From Hepatocystis sp. ex Piliocolobus tephrosceles (lineage: Eukaryota; Apicomplexa; Aconoidasida; Haemosporida; Plasmodiidae), in contig CABPSV020000525.1 of NCBI GenBank assembly GCA_902459845.2, positions 1 to 14,291 of the forward strand: a stretch of 14,291 nucleotides of DNA. Direction: 5' to 3'. Under the pieces are notes generated by a model. The model was not told where the DNA came from and searched no databases. It was given only the letters and a program-made list of their open reading frames with translations. Positions 1 through 8,489 of this stretch are shown here, in pieces. Numbering within the stretch: position 1 is the first letter of the stretch; each line of letters opens with the position of its first letter. A program made the translations under genes and the position numbers.

Positions 1-196
1 CGCATATGTACATGTATATATGTACATATGTATTTATGTGTTTATGTAATATTTTATTTTTTTTTTTTTTTTTGTTATCTACATTTTATCAAATTATGTG
101 AATAAATTTTTTTAATTTTTTAGGGCACATATCATATGACAATTTTAAAAAAATTTTTGTACAATAACATTTTATTTTTTTTAAAAAAAAAATATG

Positions 197-229
<33 letters not shown>

Positions 230-371
230 CGACTGTAACAACTTGAATATGTATAAATTATATTTTTAAAATAATATAGTTCACATATACATACGTGCAT
301 ACATACATACATACATTAATATATATATGTACTTGTAACGATATAAACTGAGTCGTGCAAGGTAAGAAAAA
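1..371. other. 5' flank / probable 5' UTR and promoter of the NOP9-like gene
   Basis: There is no gene in this stretch. It holds runs of T (around 56-73), a (TA)n microsatellite at about 201-228, and short CATA/TACA repeats at 294-318. The stretch just before the ATG at 372 reads AAAAATG, with purines at the key upstream positions, which is a normal Plasmodium start context. No discrete promoter element can be assigned by eye. Confidence 0.6.
201..228. repeat. (TA)n microsatellite
   Basis: This is an uninterrupted alternating TA tract about 145 bp upstream of the first ATG. Such tracts are common in Plasmodium intergenic DNA and usually vary in length between isolates. Confidence 0.85.
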
Positions 372-3300
372 ATGAAAGGCTTTCATGCTAGAAGTAATAG
401 GGGAAGTTTTAAGTACTTCAACCAAAAGAAAGGATATTTTAATAGTAGTAATAACCAGAATGTCGAAGGAGGGAGAAGGTACTGGAACCAGATGAACATT
501 GAGGAGGACAACAGTAAAAATGTAATGGACGTGATGGATTATGTTATTAATATATCTTACATTTTGAATGAAAAATATGAAAAATATATTGTTCATGAAA
601 TAAGAGAGGAGAATATAAAAAAGCAAATTGTACTTTTTAAAAGTATACCCTTTGAAGAATCTTTTAATTTGGAGGATGACATATGTATATTAAGTAAAAT
701 AAAAACTGAAATAAAAGGAATGGAAAAAGAGATATTTATGGGTAGAAAAAGTTCTAAAATAATTGAAAAATTAATTTATGTTTGTTTTTTTATTTTAAAA
801 TATAATGAAGATAAAGTAAAAAATAATGATATAAGTATTCAGTGTATATTACTTTATAACAATTTTTTAAAAATTGTATATTCTGATTTTAAGATTTTAG
901 CTAAATGCAATTATGCATCACATGTGGTTGAAACTATAATTGCTTTATTTCCTTTTTTTAATAAATATGAAGAAAAATATATAGAAGATATAAAAAAAGA
1001 ATATCTATGTTATACAACAATATTCGAATGTTTCCAATCTATATGTAATATTATAATAGATTATTTTATTTATTTAATGTTTGATAAATGTGGATCTCAC
1101 GTATTTAGAGCATTTTTATATTCAATAGGTGGTTATTTAAATGTTAATATAGGTCATATATCGTTTAGAAAATCTAAGTCAAACAATAGTGTAGATAAAA
1201 AGGAGTTAAATTATTTAAAAACAGAATACTGTACTAATGCTTTAAGTAAATTGTTTTATGAATATATTTATAAAATTGTTGAAAAAATACAAGAAGAGGT
1301 GACATCTCCAAGTATATCACTTCAATATAAAAATTTCTTATATCAATATATTTTTTATACTTCAACCGGTTTGAATACTTCAACTGGTTTGAATACTTTA
1401 ACCGGTTTGAATACTTTAACCGGTTTGAATACTTTAACCGGTTTGAATACTTTAACCGGTTTGAATAATGCGATTGAAAAGGACGATAAAATTAAAAAAT
1501 CTAACCACAGTAATGATAAATATGAACTAGAAAGTCTCTATCAACAACCAATTTGTCCAATGTTATACAATTGTTACGCCGTAGCAGCATTAGTCGTTTT
1601 ATTTAAAATATTTAAAGATAAAAAAATTAATTGCAATGAATTAATATGTGAATTATTTGTAATAAAACAAAATAAAGAATATAATATAAAAAAAGCTTGT
1701 TCTAATTCTTTTTGTTATGAAATAAGTCCTTTAAAACAAGTTCTTGATATACTAATAAATTTAGATACATCAAGTATTATGATTGAAAAAGTATTACAAA
1801 TGAATAATGAATCAAGTTTTTATATTTTTAATACATATATTTTAATGAATATAAATAATTTAATATGTAATAATGCATATTCTAATTTGGTTATTCAAAA
1901 TTATTTATCTTGTGATTATATAACGAGTGAAATGTTTGATTTGTTAATACAAACTGTTGATTTAAATTTAATTATTCAAAAAAAAAAATTTAAAGTATTA
2001 AAATGTTTTTTTAATTTATCACAAATATATAATAAACATTGTAAATTGTTATTATCTACTTTGTTAAAGAATTTTAATCTTTTACCTGGTAATATTAAGA
2101 ACGTAAATAATGAGAATGGTACTATTGGCTCTAGTTCAACCATTAATAATGATAACAAGGATAAGTTAAAGTATGTCTGGATATGTGTTTTATGTATGTG
2201 CAGTTATGACAATTTACACCCACATATTCGTGCCGTATTTAAAAAAAGTGATAAAACGAAATATAAAACAAATAAAAGTGGAAGTGATGGTATAAATGAT
2301 GAAAATGGTGCCATAAGTGATGAAAATAGTGACAATGGTAACAGCGACAATAACACAGATATAAAAATAAATATAAATAATTATAATTTTTATAATTATA
2401 TAAAAATAGATATATGTGGTTTTTATATTTTATCATCTATTCTTACTTTTCCTAAAGAATCAAACACATATATAATAAACAGTTTTAAGTATTTTATTCG
2501 TTTTTTAAAAATAATATATAACAACAAACCTAGTGAAGCTGACATAAACAAATTTAATAGTTTTTTGCAGTTGTTTTCGGGAAATTATAATAGTAACAAT
2601 GTACATACTAATGGAATGTATAATGTTACAAAAGATGGAAACGGTAACGGAGACCGACATGATACATATTCAAATAAAACAAATGACTCTAATAATATAA
2701 AAGATAAAATAAAAAAACCTAAAGTATTTATAAGAAAGAATGCTGAATTAAGGGGAAATATTTTATTATATTTCAGCTGTGATAAAAATTTATCCATGCT
2801 TTGTGAAAAAATTTGTTTTGTTTTTAATTTGTTAAATGAAAAGTTATTAAATCAGTTTATTTTATTGTTCAAAAATGAGTATCACAATATAGCTAAAAAT
2901 GATATCGGTTCTTATGCTCTTGTCTCATTTTTTAAACTAGTACCTGACGTTATTAAAATAGAAATATTAAATTGTTTAATAAAGTATGATATAAAATCAT
3001 ATAATAAACATCTACAAAGTTACATGAAACTTAAAGAATATAAAAAAATGAAAACTATTAAACCAACTAGTAATAAATACCAAAAAGCTAAAAAGTTGTT
3101 TGAGTCGTTACTGATGCCAACAACAGAAGAACAAGCGGAAGTGGAAGAAGTGGAAGAAGTGGAAGAAGTGGAAGAAGCGGAACAAGCGAGTGTAGTAAAT
3201 GTAGAAGCTAACACAAATAACAACACAATGGATATAACTAATCCAAGTATATCACTCATTAGTAGCATGTCGAAAAAAAAAAAAAAAAATCAGAGTAATT

Positions 3301-3578
3301 TGACCAAGGATATACAAAATAAAAAAATTATAAAAGATGGCGCTGGCAAAGGTGACGTAGAAAAAAGTGACGCAAAAAAAAGTGACGTAGAAACAGGTGA
3401 CATAAACAAAGATGACGCTTTTATGGACGTAATTACCAATTTTGTGAAAAATTCAAAAAGCAAAAAAAGGAAAAAAAAAAAGGAAAGGGATATGATTGAT
3501 CAGGTGTTGAAAAAAAAAAAAGAAGAAAAGCATATGATTGATGAAAATGTTGAAAAAACAGAAAAGGAAAAAATATAA
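372..3578 (+). CDS. NOP9-like Pumilio-repeat RNA-binding protein (1068 aa, single exon)
   Basis: This is a single open frame from ATG 372 to TAA 3576-3578. Two segments resemble Pumilio (PUF) repeat helices in the NOP9 style: an N-Y-A-S-H-V-V-E-T segment at residues ~173-195, and a D-K-C-G-S-H-V-F-R-A segment at ~235-250. Later helical repeats follow, such as N-A-Y-S-N-L-V-I-Q-N (~500) and N-D-I-G-S-Y-A-L (~845). NOP9 is a nucleolar U-shaped PUF-like protein that binds pre-18S rRNA and regulates ITS1 cleavage during 40S maturation; that role is family knowledge. The N-terminus is Arg/Gly/Asn-rich. The protein is longer than yeast or human NOP9 (roughly 640-670 aa) because of low-complexity inserts: a TGLNTL repeat (residues 330-365), Asn/Ser/Asp-rich linkers (~635-665 and ~740-775) and a long charged tail (~915-1068). 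The tail has Glu-Val repeats and Lys-rich clusters that could act as nuclear or nucleolar targeting signals. It could instead be a different PUF-family protein. The family call is fairly firm, and NOP9 is the best fit. Confidence 0.62.
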   Translation: MKGFHARSNRGSFKYFNQKKGYFNSSNNQNVEGGRRYWNQMNIEEDNSKNVMDVMDYVINISYILNEKYEKYIVHEIREENIKKQIVLFKSIPFEESFNLEDDICILSKIKTEIKGMEKEIFMGRKSSKIIEKLIYVCFFILKYNEDKVKNNDISIQCILLYNNFLKIVYSDFKILAKCNYASHVVETIIALFPFFNKYEEKYIEDIKKEYLCYTTIFECFQSICNIIIDYFIYLMFDKCGSHVFRAFLYSIGGYLNVNIGHISFRKSKSNNSVDKKELNYLKTEYCTNALSKLFYEYIYKIVEKIQEEVTSPSISLQYKNFLYQYIFYTSTGLNTSTGLNTLTGLNTLTGLNTLTGLNTLTGLNNAIEKDDKIKKSNHSNDKYELESLYQQPICPMLYNCYAVAALVVLFKIFKDKKINCNELICELFVIKQNKEYNIKKACSNSFCYEISPLKQVLDILINLDTSSIMIEKVLQMNNESSFYIFNTYILMNINNLICNNAYSNLVIQNYLSCDYITSEMFDLLIQTVDLNLIIQKKKFKVLKCFFNLSQIYNKHCKLLLSTLLKNFNLLPGNIKNVNNENGTIGSSSTINNDNKDKLKYVWICVLCMCSYDNLHPHIRAVFKKSDKTKYKTNKSGSDGINDENGAISDENSDNGNSDNNTDIKININNYNFYNYIKIDICGFYILSSILTFPKESNTYIINSFKYFIRFLKIIYNNKPSEADINKFNSFLQLFSGNYNSNNVHTNGMYNVTKDGNGNGDRHDTYSNKTNDSNNIKDKIKKPKVFIRKNAELRGNILLYFSCDKNLSMLCEKICFVFNLLNEKLLNQFILLFKNEYHNIAKNDIGSYALVSFFKLVPDVIKIEILNCLIKYDIKSYNKHLQSYMKLKEYKKMKTIKPTSNKYQKAKKLFESLLMPTTEEQAEVEEVEEVEEVEEAEQASVVNVEANTNNNTMDITNPSISLISSMSKKKKKNQSNLTKDIQNKKIIKDGAGKGDVEKSDAKKSDVETGDINKDDAFMDVITNFVKNSKSKKRKKKKERDMIDQVLKKKKEEKHMIDENVEKTEKEKI
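1359..1466 (+). repeat. In-frame 18-nt minisatellite, 6 copies, in the NOP9-like gene
   Basis: There are six head-to-tail 18-nt units (ACTTTAACCGGTTTGAAT and variants). They encode two T-S-T-G-L-N hexapeptides followed by four T-L-T-G-L-N hexapeptides. The first two units differ at the Ser/Leu codon, and unit 2 also has CTGG in place of CCGG. The last four are essentially identical, which suggests recent expansion at the 3' end. They sit in a loop between predicted PUF helices. Confidence 0.95.
3138..3182 (+). repeat. 9-nt Glu/Val codon repeat in the NOP9-like tail
   Basis: Five units of GAAGTGGAA (the last has GCG in place of GTG) encode an acidic E-V-E repeat at residues 923-937, inside the disordered C-terminal tail. 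Confidence 0.9.
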
Positions 3579-4350
3579 CATGATTGATGGGGGGGCGGCT
3601 GATATAAGTATGTTCGATAATGTGTTGTTAAAGGAAAATATTTGATGGAGTGTTAAAAAAAAAAAAAAAAAAGTATATATGACCAACAGAATGTTACAAA
3701 TTAACAAGCTGTAACTAAATTATGCTTAGTTACTCAATGGTTTGTTTGCTATACTAGTAGTTAATGTGTTAAATATAAAAGCTTTGTCTGCTGAAAATAT
3801 AGTAGAGTTCGTTTTTTTTTTTTTTTTTTTTTTTTTTTTCTGCTCTTTTCACTTTGCTTATTTGTCCGTCTGTTTGTTTGCTTGTGTGCTGTTGCATACT
3901 TTTTTTTCTATTTCTTTTATTGTTTTTATTTTTTTTATTTTTTTAATTTTTTTAATTTTTTTTATTTTTTTTATTTTTTTTATTTTTTTTATTTTGTTCA
4001 AGTTAATTTGTATTGACGTTTATTTAAAAAAAAAAAAAAAAGTTGTTTTTTTTTTTTTTTTTTTATAATTTAGTCCCGCGAAACGCTTGTGTTGATATGT
4101 GTGTTTATTTATATATGCATACTTTATACATGTATAAACACATTATATATCTACATTCAAGTGGCGTATTGTTTTACTTTAAAATAGTAATAACTTTTTA
4201 AATTTTTAATATAATCAAATAAGCGTAAAATCTTTAAAAATAAATGTAAATAAGTAAAAATAAAAAACCAAATATACAAGTTGTTGTTATACTAGCACTC
4301 ATGTTCAGTATGAGAAAATGTAGGGGAAAAAGAATATACATACACACATA

Positions 4351-4355
<5 letters not shown>

Positions 4356-4406
<51 letters not shown>
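4356..4406. repeat. Long (AT)n microsatellite
   Basis: About 25 uninterrupted AT dinucleotides. It is the longest dinucleotide tract in the window. Confidence 0.95.
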
Positions 4407-4409
<3 letters not shown>

Positions 4410-4551
4410 CAACAAATGTTTTTATATTATGCGCATATAGTTAGAAGTGAAAAAAATCATACTATATAAATACATATGCACAATTGTTTCAATATAAAAT
4501 TTAAATATGAGTGAATATACTTACGAAAATCTGTTTTTCCGAATTAGACTT

Positions 4552-4553
<2 letters not shown>

Positions 4554-4590
<37 letters not shown>
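4554..4590. repeat. T37 homopolymer
   Basis: This is a run of 37 thymines about 240 bp upstream of the reductase ATG. Poly(dA:dT) of this length is expected to disfavour nucleosomes and often marks Plasmodium promoters. That role is an inference. The exact length may be affected by assembly error. Confidence 0.85.
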
Positions 4591-4635
4591 CACTGAAATA
4601 TTTACTTACCCTTATACAAAAATCGCAAACAACCA

Positions 4636-4716
4636 CAAAAAATAGATTATCCAAAACATAGATTATTCCAAAAATAGATTATTCAAAAAATTGATTATTC
4701 AAAAAATAAATTATCG
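4636..4716. repeat. Degenerate 16-17-nt tandem repeat upstream of the reductase gene
   Basis: There are five imperfect units built around AAAAAATAGATTATTC, ending about 115 bp before the ATG at 4833. The copies vary in the AGATTAT core (TTGATTAT, TAAATTAT). They lie in the likely 5' UTR or proximal promoter of the reductase gene. Confidence 0.8.
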
Positions 4717-4832
4717 AAAGTGCAGAACAAAACCAGTGAATAAAAAAAAAAAAAAAAAAATAAAAAAAAAAAATAACAGAAATCATTCGATTAGTATTAT
4801 TTTGGCATTTGTGCATAATAAACAAGAACATA

Positions 4833-6163
4833 ATGAAATTTAAAGATTTTCCAGGTGGCGTTCAGCAAGTCACACCAATAGTTGTAACAATCATTGTTGT
4901 GCTTGTATCTATAAGTTGTTCCTATTTATTTTTTAGAAGGAATAAACTATACACATTTAAAAGTTTATTACAATTGTATGAGAAAAAACATGCATACGAA
5001 GAATTAGATGAAAAAATAGAAGTAAATGAAAAAGGTGATAATAATAATAATGAAGAAGGGAAAAAAGAAAAAAAAATGTTTTTGAATAATAAAACAACAA
5101 ATATAACATTACAATATGTTATTACCTTAACAAAAACAGTAAAAATTTTTATTTTTTCTTATCCAAATGAATATAAATATTTAGGATTAGGTATATGTAA
5201 GCATTTAAAATTTTCGTGTACAAATGTACAAGGAAAAATAAGAGGAAAATGGAATAATAAAGAAGATGTTGAAAAGAATTTAAATAAAATTTTTAGAAGT
5301 TATACACCTGTATATATAGATAAAAAAAACAATTTAATTCATTTTATAATTCGTGTATATCACCCAGATGCACAATTTATTGATGGTGGTAAGTTGAGTA
5401 CATATCTTAATCGAATGAGTATAAAAACAAATGTAGAAATAAATGGACCTTATGGTTTATTAGAGTATAAAGGTAATAATAACTTTGTATATTTATCTAA
5501 GCAATTGAAAATTACCAAGCATTTAGTTCTTATAGCAGGAGGGACTGGAATGACTCCTTTCTTTCGACTACTTAATCATTTACTATTTTCTGAAAAAGAT
5601 AAAGAAAAACATATATATATTACGTTTATATATGCAAATAGAAATGAAGATGAAATTTTATTAAAATCAGGTAAGTTTTAACCCTTCACATATTGTAGTA
5701 CTTTTTTTTTGTGGCTACTAGTACTAACAATTTTTTGTAGCCACTTTTTTGTAATCCCTTTTTTATGCTTTTTTTTTATGCCTTTTTTTTATGCCTTTTT
5801 ATTATGTCCCTTTTTTATGCTTTTTTATTATGCCTCTTTCTTTTGCCTTTTTATTTTTTTTTTTTTTTTTATTTTTTTTTTTTTTTTGCAGTTTTTGATG
5901 GATACGAAGAACAGTTTACAAATTTTAAACGAGTGTATAGTGTAGACACATGCTTAAGAAGTAGCAATAAAAACTTGTTTGAGAATATAGGATATCTGAA
6001 CATAGATATATTAAAAAAATACATTTTAAAATTTGAGAAATTGGATATACCCATTAAAAAAAAAGATACGTTAGTTTTGTTATGTGGACCACCACCTATG
6101 ACAGCGTTTATAAAAACTATAATTAAAGATCAGATGGAAATGCAAAATTTTATAATACTTTAA
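4833..6163 (+). CDS. NADH-cytochrome b5 reductase-like flavoprotein, membrane-anchored (2 exons, 369 aa)
   Basis: The exons are 4833-5670 and 5892-6163, joined by a phase-1 GT-AG intron (GTAAGT donor, TTTTTTGCAG acceptor). The splice reads L-K-S-V-F-D-G and restores one continuous family-like frame. The start is the ATG at 4833; nearby upstream codons give only a non-ATG extension. Residues ~13-34 form one hydrophobic segment followed by R-R-N-K, an N-terminal membrane anchor. A charged Asn/Lys/Glu-rich linker follows (~50-90). The FAD-binding motif R-S-Y-T-P is at 155-159, G-G-K-L-S at 185-189 (flavin phosphate contact) and G-P-Y-G at 205-208. The NADH-binding motifs are G-G-T-G-M-T-P at 236-242 and C-G-P-P-P-M at 344-349. 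The family moves electrons from NADH through FAD to cytochrome b5, supporting desaturation, sterol metabolism and other redox chemistry. The C-terminus ends F-I-I-L rather than in the usual aromatic residue. The membrane compartment cannot be decided from the sequence. Confidence 0.9.
5671..5891 (+). other. Intron of the cytochrome b5 reductase gene
   Basis: This is a 221-nt phase-1 intron with a consensus GTAAGT donor and a TTTTTTTGCAG acceptor. It is extremely T-rich and contains an irregular array of T-runs punctuated by ATGCC/ATGTCC (about 5757-5856). It carries in-frame stops early (the TAA in the donor stretch), so retention would truncate the protein before the end of the NADH domain. 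Confidence 0.9.
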
Positions 6164-6769
6164 ATAGGAAGATATATACATACACACGAATAAAAGTAAT
6201 CACATATATACTTGTCTATATATAGCCGTGAACACATGTTCAATGGTTTAAATTATTTTCTTAAAAGTTTAAATTGTTTTCTTGAGAGTTTAAAAAAAAA
6301 AAAAAAAAAAAATCAGTTTTTTTTTATCATTTTTACCTATTGTGTTACTTTGTACCTTATTTGGTTGTTTGCTTATTTGTTTATTTTTTAAGTTTATTTG
6401 TTTTGTTGTTATTACATACATGTGTAATGATTGTTAAAGAGAAAAACATTTAAATTTTGGATATACATTAAATGTTGTTGTTATTATATTTATATATATA
6501 TTTACATGCAACCATTGTTAAATTTTTGAAAATAACCATAAATATTAAAATAATTTCATAAATACATTAACACATTGCCTTTATCTTTGCAACAAGTTAT
6601 AATAAAATTATGACAAAACATGAGAAAAATAATTATAAATGTGGAAAATGGGTAACATATTTTTTTTTAAAAAATAATGAAATAATTATGTAAATATAAA
6701 TGCGAGAAATAGTAGAAAGTAGTAATAAATAAGTAACAAATATTAACAAGACAATGCTAAATAAAACTT

Positions 6770-6800
<31 letters not shown>

Positions 6801-6885
6801 GGGTACAAAAAATGTACAAAACTGGTACAAACAAGGTACAAAAAAAGGTAAAATTTTTTACTATATAAAAGAAAAATATAATAGT
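6164..6885. other. Convergent 3' intergenic region (reductase / MRT4)
   Basis: This 722-bp spacer separates the 3' ends of two convergent genes, and I see no gene in it. It holds A-runs at ~6292-6312 and ~6777-6800, AT-rich DNA, and a short degenerate GGTACAAA-type repeat (6801-6850) close to the MRT4 stop. It presumably contains the 3' UTRs and polyadenylation sites of both genes, which I cannot place exactly. Confidence 0.6.
6801..6850. repeat. Degenerate GGTACAAA repeat beyond the MRT4 stop
   Basis: Four imperfect 11-14-nt units with a (G)GTACAAA core appear in succession. They would lie in the 3' UTR of MRT4, where the transcript reads TTTGTACC. The function is unknown. Confidence 0.65.
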
Positions 6886-8022
6886 TTATGTACTCATTAA
6901 GGAAACGAATTGCCTCTTATGCCAATATGCTAATACAGTAATATCAAAATATGCTATTTTCATATTTAACATTCTTAATATTTGAGCATTCTCAGGAGTA
7001 ATTATTTTATCTTTTGTTGCTAATACTTTATCTTCAATTAAAATAATTTTCTGATCGCTAATTTCAAAATTAACTTTTCTTTGCTGTAAATCTTTTTGCA
7101 TAGACACAGGTACATTTAATTCTTTTCCGCATTTTAAAACGACATTTACTGTAGAAACATTACCAGGTTTTATGTACTCTTCAGGTTGGAATTCGTTAAA
7201 AAATTTTATTACGCTTAGTGGTTTATCTTTTGTTAATAACAGGACTCTATTACCAACCAAAAGCTGCGTAAAAAAAAAAATAGGTTAACATGTGAACATA
7301 CATATATATGTGTTAGTAAAACGTTATGTAGTAAAAAACAAACAAAAAGTTGTATAAATTGTGTACATATTGTATGCGTGTGAACATATATATATATATA
7401 TATATATATGTATGAACGGGCGGGAGAAGAAAAAAAATTAACTAACCTCTGATATTTTTTCCAAATTTGAAGCTGCTTTTTGTTCAATAATAGCTCCATT
7501 AAGAGCTAATTGCATTAATTTATTTTTACCAATAAAAAATCTATAATTAAAAAAATAGTAAAAACGGAAAGTTATGTTAGTATGTATAAACAACTATACG
7601 CACGTATGTATATATGAGAATTTATATTTATTGTTGTATTTATGTTTAAACTTATATGTCTGTTAAAGCACAACCTCTTCAAATAAAAAGTAATATTTCA
7701 TAAATGTTACATACTTGTTTTGTACTTAAGTTTATTTATTTATTTATTTTTTTTTTTTTTTTTGGTACATATTTATACATTTTGTGGTTTTTTTTTTTTT
7801 TTTTTTATTTTTCCCTTACTTTCCTCCACCTGCCTTAAAATGCTCAATAGCATGTTTCAAATTATTATTTGAATAAGTTCTTAAGTCCAAGACGTAAATA
7901 TGAATATTCGGAATTGCTAAAAAATTATTTAATTCAGCAAGTCTAATATTTTTTGCTTCTTTTTTATTATGCTTCTTAACTTTGGTTAAAGATATAGTTA
8001 CATTTCTCTTTGATTTTGGCAT
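6886..8022 (-). CDS. MRT4: Ribosome assembly factor MRT4 (mRNA turnover 4 homolog), 3 exons, 224 aa
   Basis: The exons, in transcript order, are 8022-7820, 7540-7447 and 7263-6886. Intron 1 is phase 2 (GTAAGG donor, TTATAG acceptor) and intron 2 is phase 0 (GTTAGT donor, TACGCAG acceptor). Joining them gives A-G-G-G-K-F-F-I-G-K-N-K and K-I-S-E-L-L-V-G-N-R, matching the MRT4 family pattern at both seams. The start M-P-K-S-K-R is the conserved family N-terminus. The F-F-I-G-K-N-K-L-M segment (69-77) is the hallmark of the uL10-like RNA-binding domain. The C-terminal half carries the MRT4 insertion domain and ends with an L-T-P-E-Q-A-like segment (here I-T-P-E-N-A). MRT4 is a paralogue of ribosomal stalk protein P0. 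It occupies the P0 site on nascent 60S subunits in the nucleolus and nucleus and is later exchanged for P0. The 224-aa length is close to the 236-239 aa of yeast and human MRT4, so the model looks complete. It lacks the P0 stalk tail, as expected. Confidence 0.92.
7264..7446 (-). other. MRT4 intron 2
   Basis: This 183-nt phase-0 intron has a GTTAGT donor and a poly-T tract leading to TACGCAG. It contains a (TA)n microsatellite (about 7387-7408). Confidence 0.88.
7541..7819 (-). other. MRT4 intron 1
   Basis: This 279-nt phase-2 intron has a GTAAGG donor and an AATTATAG acceptor. Just after the donor it has long A-runs on the transcript strand (T-runs on the plus strand at ~7744-7763 and 7789-7806). 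Without splicing, translation stops immediately after the donor (AAG-TAA). Confidence 0.88.
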
Positions 8023-8096
8023 TTTATTTTATGAGTTTTAATTTAAAAAAAAAAAAAGCAAAGGGGATGATAGGAAATGAAAGTAGAATGATAGAA

Positions 8097-8163
8097 GGGT
8101 AAAAAATGGGTAAAAAAATGGGTAAAAAATGGGTAAAAAATGGGTAAAAAATGGGTAAAAAAT
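8097..8163. repeat. 11-nt tandem repeat immediately upstream of MRT4
   Basis: Six near-perfect units of GGGTAAAAAAT (one has an extra A), followed by a diverged GGGCTAAAAAAGG. The array lies 75-140 bp upstream of the MRT4 ATG, so it probably falls in its 5' UTR or core promoter, where the transcript strand reads ATTTTTTACCC. Confidence 0.93.
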
Positions 8164-8404
8164 GGGCTAAAAAAGGAGAGGAAGAGAAAGAGAAGGAATA
8201 AAATGAAAAAACAAAAAAACAACAACAAAAATTAAAAGCAGTTAAATAAGTTAGAAAAAGAACGAAATAAAATTATATGAAATATTTTCAAACTGTATAA
8301 GTTAGATAGTAAAAAGTTACATAATAATTTATTATATATATATATATATATACATATGTATTATATGTACATTTTTTTTTTTCTTATAATATTTTTTTAT
8401 TTTA

Positions 8405-8482
8405 TTTTTTTATGTTATTTTTTTATGTTATTTTTTTATGTTATTTTTTTATGTTATTTTTTTATGTTATTTTTTTATGTTA
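8405..8482. repeat. 13-nt tandem repeat, 6 perfect copies
   Basis: Six identical copies of TTTTTTTATGTTA. The 13-nt period is not a multiple of three, so the frame changes with every copy. The repeat is therefore non-coding, even though a short open frame spans it. Confidence 0.96.
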
Positions 8483-8489
8483 TTTTTTT

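Larger units (their letters stand above)
3579..4832. other. Intergenic region between the NOP9-like and cytochrome b5 reductase genes
   Basis: I see no gene in this 1.25-kb spacer between two plus-strand genes. It contains a short G-run just after the first stop codon (~3589-3595), A17-type and T-rich homopolymers, a T28 run at 3812-3839, (T)nA arrays at ~3920-3995, a T37 run at 4554-4590, a long (AT)n at 4356-4406, and a 16-17-nt degenerate tandem repeat at 4636-4716. A poly(A)-rich stretch (4742-4774) lies directly before the reductase start. Open frames here encode only poly-Phe/Leu products of the T-runs. The downstream part presumably holds the reductase promoter and 5' UTR. Confidence 0.7.

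Noticed and set aside
258..626. 122-codon minus-strand open frame overlapping the NOP9-like start
   Set aside because: It is antisense to a clear coding region and to repeat-rich upstream DNA. Its composition follows from the reverse complement.
3742..4068. 108-codon plus-strand open frame between the first two genes
   Set aside because: It is almost entirely Phe/Ile/Leu from T-runs, and it spans homopolymers and (T)nA arrays. It has no recognisable domain and no normal coding composition.
7233..7499. 88-codon minus-strand frame running through MRT4 exon 2 and intron 2
   Set aside because: It reads exon 2 in the wrong frame and then the (TA)n intron as Tyr-Ile repeats. The spliced MRT4 model explains the region.
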